Origin: Eubacteriales bacterium
Lineage (GTDB): Bacteria > Bacillota > Clostridia > Lachnospirales > Lachnospiraceae
DNA: 34,331 bases
Assembly: GCA_030524125.1 (NCBI GenBank)
Contig: JAUNHB010000022.1
Location: forward strand, 1-34,331
Direction of reading: 5' to 3'
Positions 7,233-14,966 of the stretch are shown one piece after another. A program made the translations under genes and the position numbers. Within the stretch, counting starts at the first letter, position 1. Each line of letters begins with the position of its first letter. Below the pieces are notes generated by a model. It did no database searches, was not told the origin of the DNA, and saw only the letters and a program-made list of their open reading frames with translations.

Positions 7233-8123
7233 TTATTCATAAAGCATCGCCATAATGAATGCCGTTGAGAAAACATCTGTATAAGTCTCCCCGTCCACAA
7301 CAATAGCGTATAAGCTTCCATACACATAATCATCGGAATAATTCACATCAAATATCAATTCGATATTGGAATACAAATCCACACTAAAACCAGATACCGT
7401 GACCCGATAATTCTTATCGTTGATTTTTTCAGAACTCCACTCAGCTCCGGAAATGGATTCTTCAACCACCTCTCCAAGTGTCTGACTTCCCCAATCACTA
7501 AATACAATTTCTTGTAAATCCGATACCGGATTCTTTGAAACCATCAAAGACACCACAAAAATTACGGCGATCAATGCTGCGATTCCCAGAATGATGTTCT
7601 TTATGCTCCTTTTTGCCTTCGGTGTTGGTACAGGCGGAACACTGCTGTTGTTCAGATCAACAGATCCGCTTTCCATTTCAGGATTTCCCGCGTTCAAATT
7701 CTCCTTCGGATCTTCCTGTGACATTTTTTCCGCCGCAGATGCCATCTTCTCTGCTGCCATCGCCATTCCCTTGACGGCGCCTTTTTTAGCCTGTTCGACG
7801 CCTGTTTTTGCCTTTTCCTGCATGTTATCCATGCCGGTTTTCACCAGTGCTTTGGCGTTCTCAGCAAACTGCTGGAACTCTTGATCTTGCGCGCTTAGGT
7901 CTTCATCTTGTGCATTTCCAACCGCTGAACCGCATTTTGCGCAGAACTTCATGTCCGACTCCAAATGTGCGCCGCATACGGTACAGGTCAAATCTGGCGA
8001 TACACTCGATTCTCCAAGCGAGCATCCGCATTTTTCACAAAATTTTGCTTCACCCGGCATCTGCGCTCCACAGCTTAGGCATTCCTTGAACCCGGTTGTT
8101 TCATTCAGTAAATCTTTCCCCAT
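7233..8123 (-). CDS. Double zinc-ribbon single-span membrane protein
   Basis: A 296-residue protein. Two zinc ribbons lie at the N terminus (C15/C18/C29/C32 and C47/C50/C61/C64). An alanine/lysine-rich amphipathic helical region follows (about 90-140, with repeated EKM), then a proline-rich linker (SVPPVPTPKA) and one membrane span at 174-195. About 100 residues of C-terminal domain probably lie outside the cell (DVNYSDDYVYGSLYAIVVDG). GGAGG sits six bases before ATG 8123. It is the first gene of the operon starting at the promoter at 8177-8205. No enzymatic motif is seen. The membrane topology (ribbons inside, beta-rich domain outside) matches the YARHG partner, suggesting a membrane complex. 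Confidence 0.75.
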   Translation of the reverse strand: MGKDLLNETTGFKECLSCGAQMPGEAKFCEKCGCSLGESSVSPDLTCTVCGAHLESDMKFCAKCGSAVGNAQDEDLSAQDQEFQQFAENAKALVKTGMDNMQEKAKTGVEQAKKGAVKGMAMAAEKMASAAEKMSQEDPKENLNAGNPEMESGSVDLNNSSVPPVPTPKAKRSIKNIILGIAALIAVIFVVSLMVSKNPVSDLQEIVFSDWGSQTLGEVVEESISGAEWSSEKINDKNYRVTVSGFSVDLYSNIELIFDVNYSDDYVYGSLYAIVVDGETYTDVFSTAFIMAMLYE

Positions 8124-8147
8124 ACTTTTCCTCCGCTCTCAAATATC

Positions 8148-8159
8148 CTTTAGTATTTT
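8148..8159 (-). promoter_or_regulatory. Second XRE half-operator (downstream site)
   Basis: CTTTAGTATTTT is an exact repeat of the sequence at 8189-8200, placed 41 bp away in the leader between the predicted start point and the first operon gene. Only one half of the palindrome (AGTATT) is well conserved. It could be a second repressor contact. Confidence 0.45.
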
Positions 8160-8176
8160 TACATATTTCTTAGTCT

Positions 8177-8205
8177 ATTTTACCAATACTTTAGTATTTT
8201 GTAAA
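8177..8205 (-). promoter_or_regulatory. Promoter of the zinc-ribbon operon
   Basis: On the minus strand TTTACA (8205-8200), a 17-bp spacer and TAAAAT (8182-8177). TGG just before the -10 box gives an extended -10. The spacer contains the palindromic operator, so repressor binding would directly block the polymerase. Confidence 0.75.
8185..8198. promoter_or_regulatory. Probable XRE operator in the promoter spacer
   Basis: AATACT-TT-AGTATT is a perfect 6+6 palindrome with a 2-bp centre. It lies wholly inside the 17-bp spacer of the operon promoter and about 55 bp before the divergent XRE gene. Position and symmetry fit a dimeric helix-turn-helix repressor controlling both directions. Confidence 0.65.
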
Positions 8206-8251
8206 TAGACACAGTTCATGTAATCATTAATTTTGTTGAAGGGAGGACATT

Positions 8252-8530
8252 ATGTTTGGAACAAGGCTGAAAGAACTACGCACCTCGCATGGTATCACTC
8301 AAGTCCAACTGGCAAAAGAGCTTGGCGTGTCCAAGCAGTGCATATCCAACTGGGAAAATGACAATATTCTCCCCTCTATTGATATGCTGGTCCATATTTC
8401 CCGATATTTTTGTATCTCATGTGATTATTTACTTGAGTTAGAAGAAAAGATTACACTCGATATTACAGACCTTACGCTTGAGCAGCGGGCCCTGATGCAA
8501 CAGCTTTTAAAACAGTTTTCTCAAAAGTAG
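8252..8530 (+). CDS. XRE-family helix-turn-helix regulator
   Basis: A 92-residue protein that is almost entirely an HTH_3 domain: RLKELRTSHGITQVQLAKEL (residues 5-24), recognition helix VSKQCISNWEND (26-37), then ILPSIDMLVHISRYF. A short C-terminal helix (LTLEQRALMQQLLKQF) may dimerise. GGGAGG lies just upstream of ATG 8252. It is divergent from the zinc-ribbon operon, with a palindromic operator in the shared region, so it is most likely an autoregulating local repressor or switch. It has no separate sensor domain, so the signal may come from a protein partner, perhaps one of the zinc-ribbon proteins. Base composition is AT-rich, as in the rest of the islet. Confidence 0.88.
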   Translation: MFGTRLKELRTSHGITQVQLAKELGVSKQCISNWENDNILPSIDMLVHISRYFCISCDYLLELEEKITLDITDLTLEQRALMQQLLKQFSQK

Positions 8531-8536
8531 CGCACG

Positions 8537-8581
8537 AGATCAGGAGACACCCCCTTTGTGACCGGCTTTTCCTGATCTTTT
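8537..8581 (+). terminator. Terminator after XRE gene
   Basis: AGATCAGGA (8537-8545) pairs perfectly with TCCTGATCT (8570-8578) across a 24-nt loop and is followed by TTT. The long loop makes it weaker than a classical terminator, but it starts six bases after the XRE stop. Confidence 0.6.
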
Positions 8582-8689
8582 AACTTCGCTATTTACATTT
8601 TTGATCATCCTCTTATCTTTTTCCCATTTCGATCATTTACAGCATTCCAGACAATCCGGATATTATCGCTTTCCTCCTGATCTCTATTG

Positions 8690-8725
8690 GTAACGACTCA
8701 GCCCGCGCCATGCGAGGGCGCAGCG
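8690..8725 (+). repeat. Family A left-end fragment (partial duplication)
   Basis: GTAACGACTCAGCCCGCGCC repeats, with changes, the left end of the adjacent copy at 8726 and stops after about 30 bp. It looks like the remains of an earlier element into which, or beside which, the second copy landed. Confidence 0.6.
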
Positions 8726-8848
8726 GTAACAGTTCAGCCCGCGCCATTCGCAAAGCCGCGCTGACGCGCTCCCTCAGCCGGGAGCAACAGGCCCCCATTC
8801 GTGCAAGCACGATTTTGACCTGTCACTCCCGGCTGTCTGAACGGTCAC
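8726..8848 (+). repeat. Inverted-repeat element family A, copy 3
   Basis: A 123-bp element from GTAACAGTTCAG (8726-8737) to CTGAACGGTCAC (8837-8848), imperfect inverted ends. Inside, CAGCCGGGAG pairs with CTCCCGGCTG, enclosing a second arm around a TTCGTGCAAGCACGA tip. It matches copy 2 (21102-21266) closely but lacks a block of about 40 bp near the middle. The 8-bp flanks do not match, unlike copies 1 and 2, so this copy is older or rearranged. Confidence 0.75.
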
Positions 8849-8906
8849 GGCATATCGGGCGGCCCCGTCTCATAGACTATCCACAAGAAATAGTTCCGGA
8901 GTTTTT

Positions 8907-9698
8907 ATGAAACATTTGATCCATCGTTTTAGACTTCCCGTCTCTGTGAGAAGCGTATGCACGCCGGCTCTCTGCCTGCTTCTGGCCGTCGCCGGGCTCC
9001 TGGCTTTTCGGGGCCGCTCCGAGAGCGTCTCCGCCCGGACGGAGAATCGGTGCCTGCCGATCTACTGCGTCAATACCGACAAGCCGAAGGTGTCCGTCAG
9101 CTTTGACGCGGCATGGGGGAATGAGGACACCGCCACCCTGCTCTCCATCCTGTCCGACCACAATGTGAAGACAACCTTCTTTATGACCGGAGGCTGGGTG
9201 GAGTCCTATCCGGACGACGTCAGGGCCATCGCCGCGGCCGGACACGATCTTGGAAACCACAGCGAAAACCACAAGCAGATGTCCACGCTCTCCGCCGCCG
9301 AATGCCGGGAAGAGCTTCAGCAGGTCCACGACAAGGTAAAAGAGCTGACCGGCAGGGACATGACGCTCTTCCGCCCGCCCTACGGAGACTACAACGACAC
9401 CCTGATCGAGACCGCCAACGATATGGGATACCACGTGATCCAGTGGGACGTGGACAGCCTCGACTGGAAGGACTACGGGGCGGAGGCCATCGTCTCAAAG
9501 GTCCTGGATCATCCGCACCTTGGCAACGGCTCGATCATCCTCATGCACAACGGGGCCAAATATACGAAGGACGCCCTCGATGAGCTCCTCACCGGGCTTA
9601 CGGAAAAAGGCTACGAGATCGTCCCGATCTCTCAGTTGATCTACACGGAAAATTATGAGATGGATCATGAAGGACGGCAGTCCGTGAAAGAACAATAG
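8907..9698 (+). CDS. Polysaccharide deacetylase (CE4 family)
   Basis: A 263-residue CE4 enzyme, likely removing N-acetyl groups from peptidoglycan or another wall polysaccharide outside the membrane. An N-terminal hydrophobic segment (about 18-34, ALCLLLAVAGLLAF) is a signal anchor. The catalytic domain spans about 58-250. Motif 1 is VSFDAAWGNEDT, the FDAAWG variant common in clostridial sporulation-type deacetylases. Motif 2 is GHDLGNHSENH (metal His pair), motif 3 is FRPPYGDYN, motif 4 is QWDVDSLDWK and motif 5 is ILMHN. GGAG lies five bases before ATG 8907. It stands alone, downstream of a family A element and convergent with the EamA gene. Confidence 0.88.
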   Translation: MKHLIHRFRLPVSVRSVCTPALCLLLAVAGLLAFRGRSESVSARTENRCLPIYCVNTDKPKVSVSFDAAWGNEDTATLLSILSDHNVKTTFFMTGGWVESYPDDVRAIAAAGHDLGNHSENHKQMSTLSAAECREELQQVHDKVKELTGRDMTLFRPPYGDYNDTLIETANDMGYHVIQWDVDSLDWKDYGAEAIVSKVLDHPHLGNGSIILMHNGAKYTKDALDELLTGLTEKGYEIVPISQLIYTENYEMDHEGRQSVKEQ

Positions 9699-9703
9699 AA
9701 AAA

Positions 9704-9726
9704 GAATCCTGCGACGCAGGATTCTC
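9704..9726 (-). terminator. Terminator of the MarR-ABC operon
   Basis: AGAATCCTGCG (9704-9714) and CGCAGGATTCT (9716-9726) form a perfect stem with a minimal loop. On the minus strand a run of T follows (TTCTTTTTCTATTG). A second GC hairpin, CCGCGGGG-AGCTT-CCCCGCGG, lies between it and the EamA stop. The pair separates the convergent deacetylase and EamA genes and may act both ways. Confidence 0.8.
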
Positions 9727-9768
9727 CGCCTGCCGCGGGGAGCTTCCCCGCGGAATGAGCGGCCGGAC

Positions 9769-10668
9769 TCACCCAGCCGCCCCCACCCGCTTCTGCGGCA
9801 GCTGCGCCAGCACGATCGCTCCGAACATGAGCGCGCAGCCGATCAGTTCCCGCGCGCTCAGGCTTTGTCCGAGAAGAACCCAGCCCGCCAACACGGAGAA
9901 CACGGACTCCAGACTCAGCAGTAGGGACGCTACCGTGGGGTCTGCGTGCTTCTGCGCCGCGATCTGGAGCGTGTAGGCGACGCCGCAGGACATGACGCCC
10001 GCGTAGAGCAGAGGCATCCATGCCGCCAGGATCGCCCCAAAGCCCGGACGCTCCCACACCAGCATCGGGACGCCGCAGACGACCGCCGCCGTCAGGAACT
10101 GGATGGCGGACATTTTGACCGCGTCGGCTTTCGGGGAGAAATAGTCGATCAGCAGAATGTGCACGGCAAACACCAGCGCGCAGAGCATCACGAGAAAATC
10201 TCCGAGTCCCAGGCGAAGCGTCTCCGTCATGCAGAGAAAATAAAGTCCCAGCACCGCCAGTCCCACGCACAGGGCGATCAGCGGGCGGACCTTTTTCCCC
10301 AGAAGCATCCCCAGCACCGGCACGAGCACAATGTACATGGCCGTGATAAATCCGGCCTTTCCCACCGTGGTGTACAGGATCCCCCACTGCTGCAGACTGC
10401 TGGCCACAGCCAGCGCAAGGCCGCAGCAGACGCCGCCCAGAAGGAGCGTGCGCCGGCCGCCGCTTCCGGACGTCCGCGCCTTTTCCTCCTTCTCCGCGCC
10501 GCCGTTCCTTCCAAAGAAGAAGATCACCGGGACGAGCACCGCGCTTCCGATCAGACATCGCACCGCATTGAAGGTAAACGGCCCCACATAGTCCATGCCC
10601 ACGCTCTGGGCCACGAAGGCGCAGCCCCAGATCAGCGCCGTCAGCACAAGCATCAGATTATTTTTCAT
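9769..10668 (-). CDS. DMT-family (EamA) transporter
   Basis: A 299-residue membrane protein with ten predicted spans in two EamA repeats. The first repeat begins LMLVLTALIWGCAFVAQSVG; the second begins near GDFLVMLCALVFAVHILLID, and the protein ends with the typical ARELIGCALMFGAIVLAQL. EamA proteins export metabolites or amino acids, or act as permeases of unknown substrate. The start is ATG 10668, with GGAGG seven bases upstream, overlapping the phosphatase stop as ATGA; the upstream in-frame extension is not hydrophobic and is rejected. It is last in the five-gene MarR operon, so it may add a second efflux route to the same response. Confidence 0.85.
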   Translation of the reverse strand: MKNNLMLVLTALIWGCAFVAQSVGMDYVGPFTFNAVRCLIGSAVLVPVIFFFGRNGGAEKEEKARTSGSGGRRTLLLGGVCCGLALAVASSLQQWGILYTTVGKAGFITAMYIVLVPVLGMLLGKKVRPLIALCVGLAVLGLYFLCMTETLRLGLGDFLVMLCALVFAVHILLIDYFSPKADAVKMSAIQFLTAAVVCGVPMLVWERPGFGAILAAWMPLLYAGVMSCGVAYTLQIAAQKHADPTVASLLLSLESVFSVLAGWVLLGQSLSARELIGCALMFGAIVLAQLPQKRVGAAG

Positions 10669-11327
10669 CCCACGGCCTCCTCCAGATATGCGAGAAGCTC
10701 CCCGCAGTGATCCGCGATCTGCACGGCTCCCGCCTTTTTCAGCGCCTCCCGGCTCCGAAATCCCCACGACACGCTGATGCAGCGGATCCCGGCGTTGGCC
10801 GCCGTCTCCACGTCCACCTCGGAATCGCCCACATAGACGCACTCATCGAGACGGACGCCAAGCCCTCTGGCCGCCGCCTCCACCGTGTCCGGCGCAGGCT
10901 TCCTTCTGACGCCCTCGGATTCCCCGATGGCAAGGGAGACGGTGGAGGGGAACATCTGCCTGCACAGCTCCTTCACCGCAAAATCCGGCTTGTTGGACAC
11001 TACGGCGATCCGCACTCCCCTCTTTGCCAGACTGTCCAGCATGTCCTCCACTCCCTCATATGGTCTGGTGTGATCGTACATATGCTCTCCGTAGCGCTTC
11101 CGGAACAGCTTCAGGCATTCCCCGAACCGGGGATTTTCCTCCCCGCCCGGCAGACACCGCCGGATCAGGAGGCCCGCCCCGTTTCCCACAAAATTCCGTA
11201 CCTCTTCCTCTGTCCTCGTCTGAAATCCGCACTCCTCCAGCGCCAGATTCGTGCTTCTCCAGAGATCCTCCAGCGTGTTCAGGAGAGTCCCGTCCAGATC
11301 GAACAGCACTGCTTTTCCTTTTGTCAT
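10665..11327 (-). CDS. HAD hydrolase, phosphoglycolate-phosphatase-like
   Basis: A 220-residue HAD subfamily IA phosphatase. Motif I is AVLFDLDGTLLNT (nucleophile Asp11 and acid/base Asp13), motif II is VVSNKPDF, motif III is the Lys in RRKPAPDTV, and motif IV is VYVGDSEVDVETA. The helical cap lies at about 15-85. Length and motifs match Gph/PpaX-like enzymes, but substrate is open; pyrophosphatase, phosphoglycolate and small sugar phosphates are all known in this group. The ATG overlaps the ABC gene stop by 4 bp (ATGA), so translation is coupled. Its place behind a multidrug-type exporter is unusual. Confidence 0.85.
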   Translation of the reverse strand: MTKGKAVLFDLDGTLLNTLEDLWRSTNLALEECGFQTRTEEEVRNFVGNGAGLLIRRCLPGGEENPRFGECLKLFRKRYGEHMYDHTRPYEGVEDMLDSLAKRGVRIAVVSNKPDFAVKELCRQMFPSTVSLAIGESEGVRRKPAPDTVEAAARGLGVRLDECVYVGDSEVDVETAANAGIRCISVSWGFRSREALKKAGAVQIADHCGELLAYLEEAVG

Positions 11328-13219
11328 GACAATTCAAACGCTCCTGTGTAAAGTTGATAATAGCGGCCTCTCTCCGCCAGCAGGGATTCGTGGTCTCCTC
11401 TCTCGATGATGCGGCCCTGCTCCAGCACCATGATCACGTCCGCATTTTTGATGGTGGACAGCCTGTGGGCGATGACGAACACGGTCCTTCCCTTCATCAG
11501 CCGGTCCATGCCGTTCTGAACGATGGTCTCCGTTCTCGTATCGATGCTGGACGTCGCCTCGTCCAGGATCAGCACCGGCGGATCCGCTATCGCCGCCCGC
11601 GCGATGGCCAGAAGCTGTCTCTCTCCCTGCGAAAGTCCCGCCCCGTCTCCGCTCAGCATCGTATCATAGCCCTTGGGAAGCTTCGTGATAAAGTAGTGGG
11701 CGTTGGCCAGCTTTGCAGCCGCCTCCACCTCCTCGTCCGTCGCGTCCAGCTTTCCGTAGCGGATGTTGTCCGCGATGGTTCCCGTGAACAGATGGGTGTC
11801 CTGCAGCACCATGCCCAGCGACCGGCGAAGATCCGGCTTTTTGATCTTGTTGATATTGATGCCATCGTAGCGGATCTTTCCGTCCTGGATGTCGTAAAAT
11901 CGGTTGATCAGGTTGGTGATCGTCGTCTTGCCCGCTCCTGTGGAGCCCACGAACGCGATCTTCTGACCCGGATTGGCGTACATCTTAATGTCATGCAGCA
12001 CGATCTTGTCGTCCGTATATCCAAAATCCACGCCGTTGAACACCACGTCGCCCTGAAGTCTCTCGTAGGTAACCGTGCCGTCCGCCTTGTGGGGATGCTT
12101 CCACGCCCAGACGCCGGTGCGCACCGGAGACTCCTTCAGCGTCCCGTCCGGCTCCTCCTTTGCATTGACCAGCGTCACATAGCCGTCGTCCACTTCCTCC
12201 GGTTCGTCCAGAAGCTCGAAGATCCGCTCCGCTCCGGCCAGCGCCATGATGATGGAGTTGAACTGCTGGGACACCTGCGTGATCGGCATGTTAAAGCTTC
12301 TGGTCAGCTGCAGGAACGACGCCAGCGCTCCCAGCGTAAGCCCGCCGATCCCATTGATGGCCAGGATCGATCCCACGGCCAGCGTCAGCACATAGTTGAT
12401 ATTTCCCAGGTTGACCATGACCGGCATCAGGATATTTGCGAAAATGTTGGCGTTCTTCGCGCTGTCGAACAGGTTGTCGTTGAGCTCATAAAACCGCTCC
12501 TTGGACTCCTCCTCGTGGCAGAACACCTTGACCACCTTCTGCCCTTCCATCATCTCCTCGATGTAGCCGTTCAGCTCTCCAAGGGAATTCTGCTGGCGGA
12601 TAAAATACATGCCGCTCTTGGAGCCGATCTGCCGGACGACCCTCACCATGACGAACACCATCACGATGATCAGAAGCGTCAGCGGCATACTCAGGACCAG
12701 CATCGAGATGAACGTGCTCACCAGCGTGATGGCGGAGCTGAGCATCTGCGGAATGCTCTGGCTGATCATCTGCCGCAGAGTGTCCGTGTCGTTGGTGTAG
12801 CAGCTCATGACGTCCCCGTGCGCGTGCGTGTCAAAATATTTGATCGGCAGACGCTCCATATGGGTGAACATCTCGTCCCGGATCCTCTTGAGCACGCCCT
12901 GCGTCACATTGATCATCACCCGCGCATAGAGAAACGTGGCGGCCGTCCCCACATAGTAGATCCCGGCCATCACGAGCAGCGCTCTGAGAAGCGGCGCAAA
13001 GCTCGGATTGGTCTCCGTGAGGAACGGGAGGATGTAGCTGTCGATCAGATTTTTGATAAACAGATTTCCGGCCACGCCGGCCAGCGAGCTGATCGCGATG
13101 CCGAACATCACCGCCACGCAGTGAAGCTTGTAATATTTCCATATATAGCCGAACAGCCGCTTCAGCGTCTTTCCCGGATTCTTGCTGCCGCGACGCTCTG
13201 TCTTCTTTGTCTCACTCAT
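11324..13219 (-). CDS. ABC exporter half-transporter, catalytically intact NBD
   Basis: A 631-residue type IV ABC exporter: an N-terminal six-span membrane domain (about 30-330), then a nucleotide-binding domain. Walker A is GSTGAGKTT, the signature is the variant LSQGERQ, Walker B with catalytic Glu is VLILDEATS and the switch His is in VIAHRLS. An insertion of about 40 residues lies between the membrane domain and the first NBD strand (from NAKEEPDGTLKESP on). It pairs with the 584-residue subunit encoded just upstream, which has a degenerate site, so together they form a heterodimeric multidrug-type exporter. The gene start overlaps the partner's stop by 8 bp. Confidence 0.92.
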   Translation of the reverse strand: MSETKKTERRGSKNPGKTLKRLFGYIWKYYKLHCVAVMFGIAISSLAGVAGNLFIKNLIDSYILPFLTETNPSFAPLLRALLVMAGIYYVGTAATFLYARVMINVTQGVLKRIRDEMFTHMERLPIKYFDTHAHGDVMSCYTNDTDTLRQMISQSIPQMLSSAITLVSTFISMLVLSMPLTLLIIVMVFVMVRVVRQIGSKSGMYFIRQQNSLGELNGYIEEMMEGQKVVKVFCHEEESKERFYELNDNLFDSAKNANIFANILMPVMVNLGNINYVLTLAVGSILAINGIGGLTLGALASFLQLTRSFNMPITQVSQQFNSIIMALAGAERIFELLDEPEEVDDGYVTLVNAKEEPDGTLKESPVRTGVWAWKHPHKADGTVTYERLQGDVVFNGVDFGYTDDKIVLHDIKMYANPGQKIAFVGSTGAGKTTITNLINRFYDIQDGKIRYDGININKIKKPDLRRSLGMVLQDTHLFTGTIADNIRYGKLDATDEEVEAAAKLANAHYFITKLPKGYDTMLSGDGAGLSQGERQLLAIARAAIADPPVLILDEATSSIDTRTETIVQNGMDRLMKGRTVFVIAHRLSTIKNADVIMVLEQGRIIERGDHESLLAERGRYYQLYTGAFELS

Positions 13220-14966
13220 TCTGGCCCGCTCCTTTCTGCTGTAATCTGTAAATATCCCGGTAGATCTCGTTGGTCTTTAAAAGCTCGTCGTGGCTGCCAA
13301 GCCCCGAGATCCGTCCCTGATCCAGCACGAGGATCCGGTCCGCGTCCTGCACCGAGGAGATCCTCTGGGCAATGATCAGCTTGGTCGTGTCGGGAATTTC
13401 CTCCCGGAAGGCCTTTCGGATCAGCGCGTCCGTCTTCGTGTCCACCGCGCTGGTGGAATCGTCCAGGATCAGGATCTTCGGCTTCTTCAAAAGCGCTCTG
13501 GCGATGCACAGACGCTGCTTCTGTCCGCCGGACACGTTGGTTCCTCCCTGCTCGATGTACGTCTCATACTGATCCGGCATCCGCTCGATAAACTCGTGCG
13601 CCTGCGCCAGCTCGCAGGCCCGGCGGCATTCCTCCTCGGTCGCCTCTGGGTTGCCCCAGCGCAGGTTCTCCAGGATCGTCCCGGAAAACAGCACGTTTTT
13701 CTGGAGCACCATGGATACCTGGTTTCTCAGCGTCTCGATGTCGTACTCGCGCACGTCCCGTCCGCCGACCCGGACCGCTCCGTCCAGCACGTCGTACAGA
13801 CGCGGGATCAGCTGCACAAGAGAGGATTTGGAGCTTCCGGTCCCGCCGATGATGCCGATGGTCTCTCCGGAGCGGATGTCCAGATTGATGTCGCTCAACA
13901 CGCATTTCTTCTCCCGGTCCTCCTTCGCCTCCTCCTCGCTGTACGCAAAGTTCACATGATCGAATTCGATGGAGCCGTCCTTCACCTCGTACACCGGACA
14001 GGCCGGATTGGTCAGGCTGCTCTTCTCGTCCAGCACCTCGACGATCCGCTTTGCGGAGGAGCTGGCCATCGTCACCATGACGAACACCATGGAGATCATC
14101 ATAAGACTGATCAGGATCTGCGTCGTGTAGGTGAACATGCTCATCAGATCGCCCGTGGTCATGGTGCCGTTCACGACGATCATCCGCGCTCCGATCCAGG
14201 AGATCAGCAGGATACAGGTGTACACGGTAAACTGCATGACCGGCTGGTTCATGATGACCAGCTTCTCCGCATGGATGCTCAGCTTTTTCAGATGGTCGGT
14301 GGCTTTGCAGAACTTGTCGTTCTCATAGTCCTCCCGCACATACGCCTTCACGACCCGGATCCCCGTCAGGTTTTCCTGCACACTGGCGTTGAGCCGGTCA
14401 TAGCCCCGGAACATCTGGTTGAAGATCGGGAACGCCCTGCGCACGATCAGCGCGATCACCGCTCCCAGAAACAGCAGCGCACCGAGAAAGATCAGCGAGA
14501 TGCCCGGATTGATCGTCACGCACATGAACAGCGCGGAGATCATCATGATCGGCGCGCGCACGAACATCCGCACCAACATCTGGTACGCGTTCTGTACGTT
14601 GGTCACATCCGTGGTCATACGGGTCACCAGTCCCGCCGTGGAGAACCGGTCGATATTCCGGAAGGAAAAGTCCTGAATGTTGTCGTACATGGCTTTTCGC
14701 AGATTCCGTCCAAAGCCCATGGCCGCCCGGGCCGCGAAGACGCCGGACAGCGCGCCCGCTCCGAGGGACAGCATGGCTACCGCCAGCATCACGACGCCCA
14801 TGCGCAGCACATAGTCCATGTCTCCCGTCTCCACGCCGTTGTCGATGACGCGGGCCATCAGCGCGGGCAGCAGCACCTCCAGTATCACCTCGATCGTCAC
14901 GCACAGAGGGGCCAGAAGCGTATCCCGCCTGTACTGCCCGATGTGCGCCATCAGTTTTTTAATCAT
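13212..14966 (-). CDS. ABC exporter half-transporter, degenerate NBD
   Basis: A 584-residue type IV ABC exporter with a six-span membrane domain (about 15-310) and a C-terminal NBD. Walker A is GGTGSSKSS and the signature is canonical, VSGGQKQR. The catalytic Glu after Walker B is Asp (ILILDDSTS) and the switch His is Gln (IIAQRISS). This is the known pattern of the non-hydrolysing half of heterodimeric exporters such as BmrC/BmrD or TM287/288. The intact ATP site would pair the partner's Walker motifs with this subunit's VSGGQ; the degenerate site pairs these Walker motifs with the partner's LSQGE. It overlaps the MarR gene by 8 bp. Confidence 0.92.
   Translation of the reverse strand: MIKKLMAHIGQYRRDTLLAPLCVTIEVILEVLLPALMARVIDNGVETGDMDYVLRMGVVMLAVAMLSLGAGALSGVFAARAAMGFGRNLRKAMYDNIQDFSFRNIDRFSTAGLVTRMTTDVTNVQNAYQMLVRMFVRAPIMMISALFMCVTINPGISLIFLGALLFLGAVIALIVRRAFPIFNQMFRGYDRLNASVQENLTGIRVVKAYVREDYENDKFCKATDHLKKLSIHAEKLVIMNQPVMQFTVYTCILLISWIGARMIVVNGTMTTGDLMSMFTYTTQILISLMMISMVFVMVTMASSSAKRIVEVLDEKSSLTNPACPVYEVKDGSIEFDHVNFAYSEEEAKEDREKKCVLSDINLDIRSGETIGIIGGTGSSKSSLVQLIPRLYDVLDGAVRVGGRDVREYDIETLRNQVSMVLQKNVLFSGTILENLRWGNPEATEEECRRACELAQAHEFIERMPDQYETYIEQGGTNVSGGQKQRLCIARALLKKPKILILDDSTSAVDTKTDALIRKAFREEIPDTTKLIIAQRISSVQDADRILVLDQGRISGLGSHDELLKTNEIYRDIYRLQQKGAGQNE

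Larger units (their letters stand above)
8531..8906. other. 376-bp gene-free stretch after the XRE gene
   Basis: Holds the XRE terminator (8537-8581), an AT-rich piece with a weak plus-strand promoter-like pair (TTTACA 8592, TATCTT 8614, 16 bp apart), then a rearranged family A repeat (8690-8848). No convincing ORF is present. The last 58 bp before the deacetylase gene show only its ribosome site. Confidence 0.6.
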
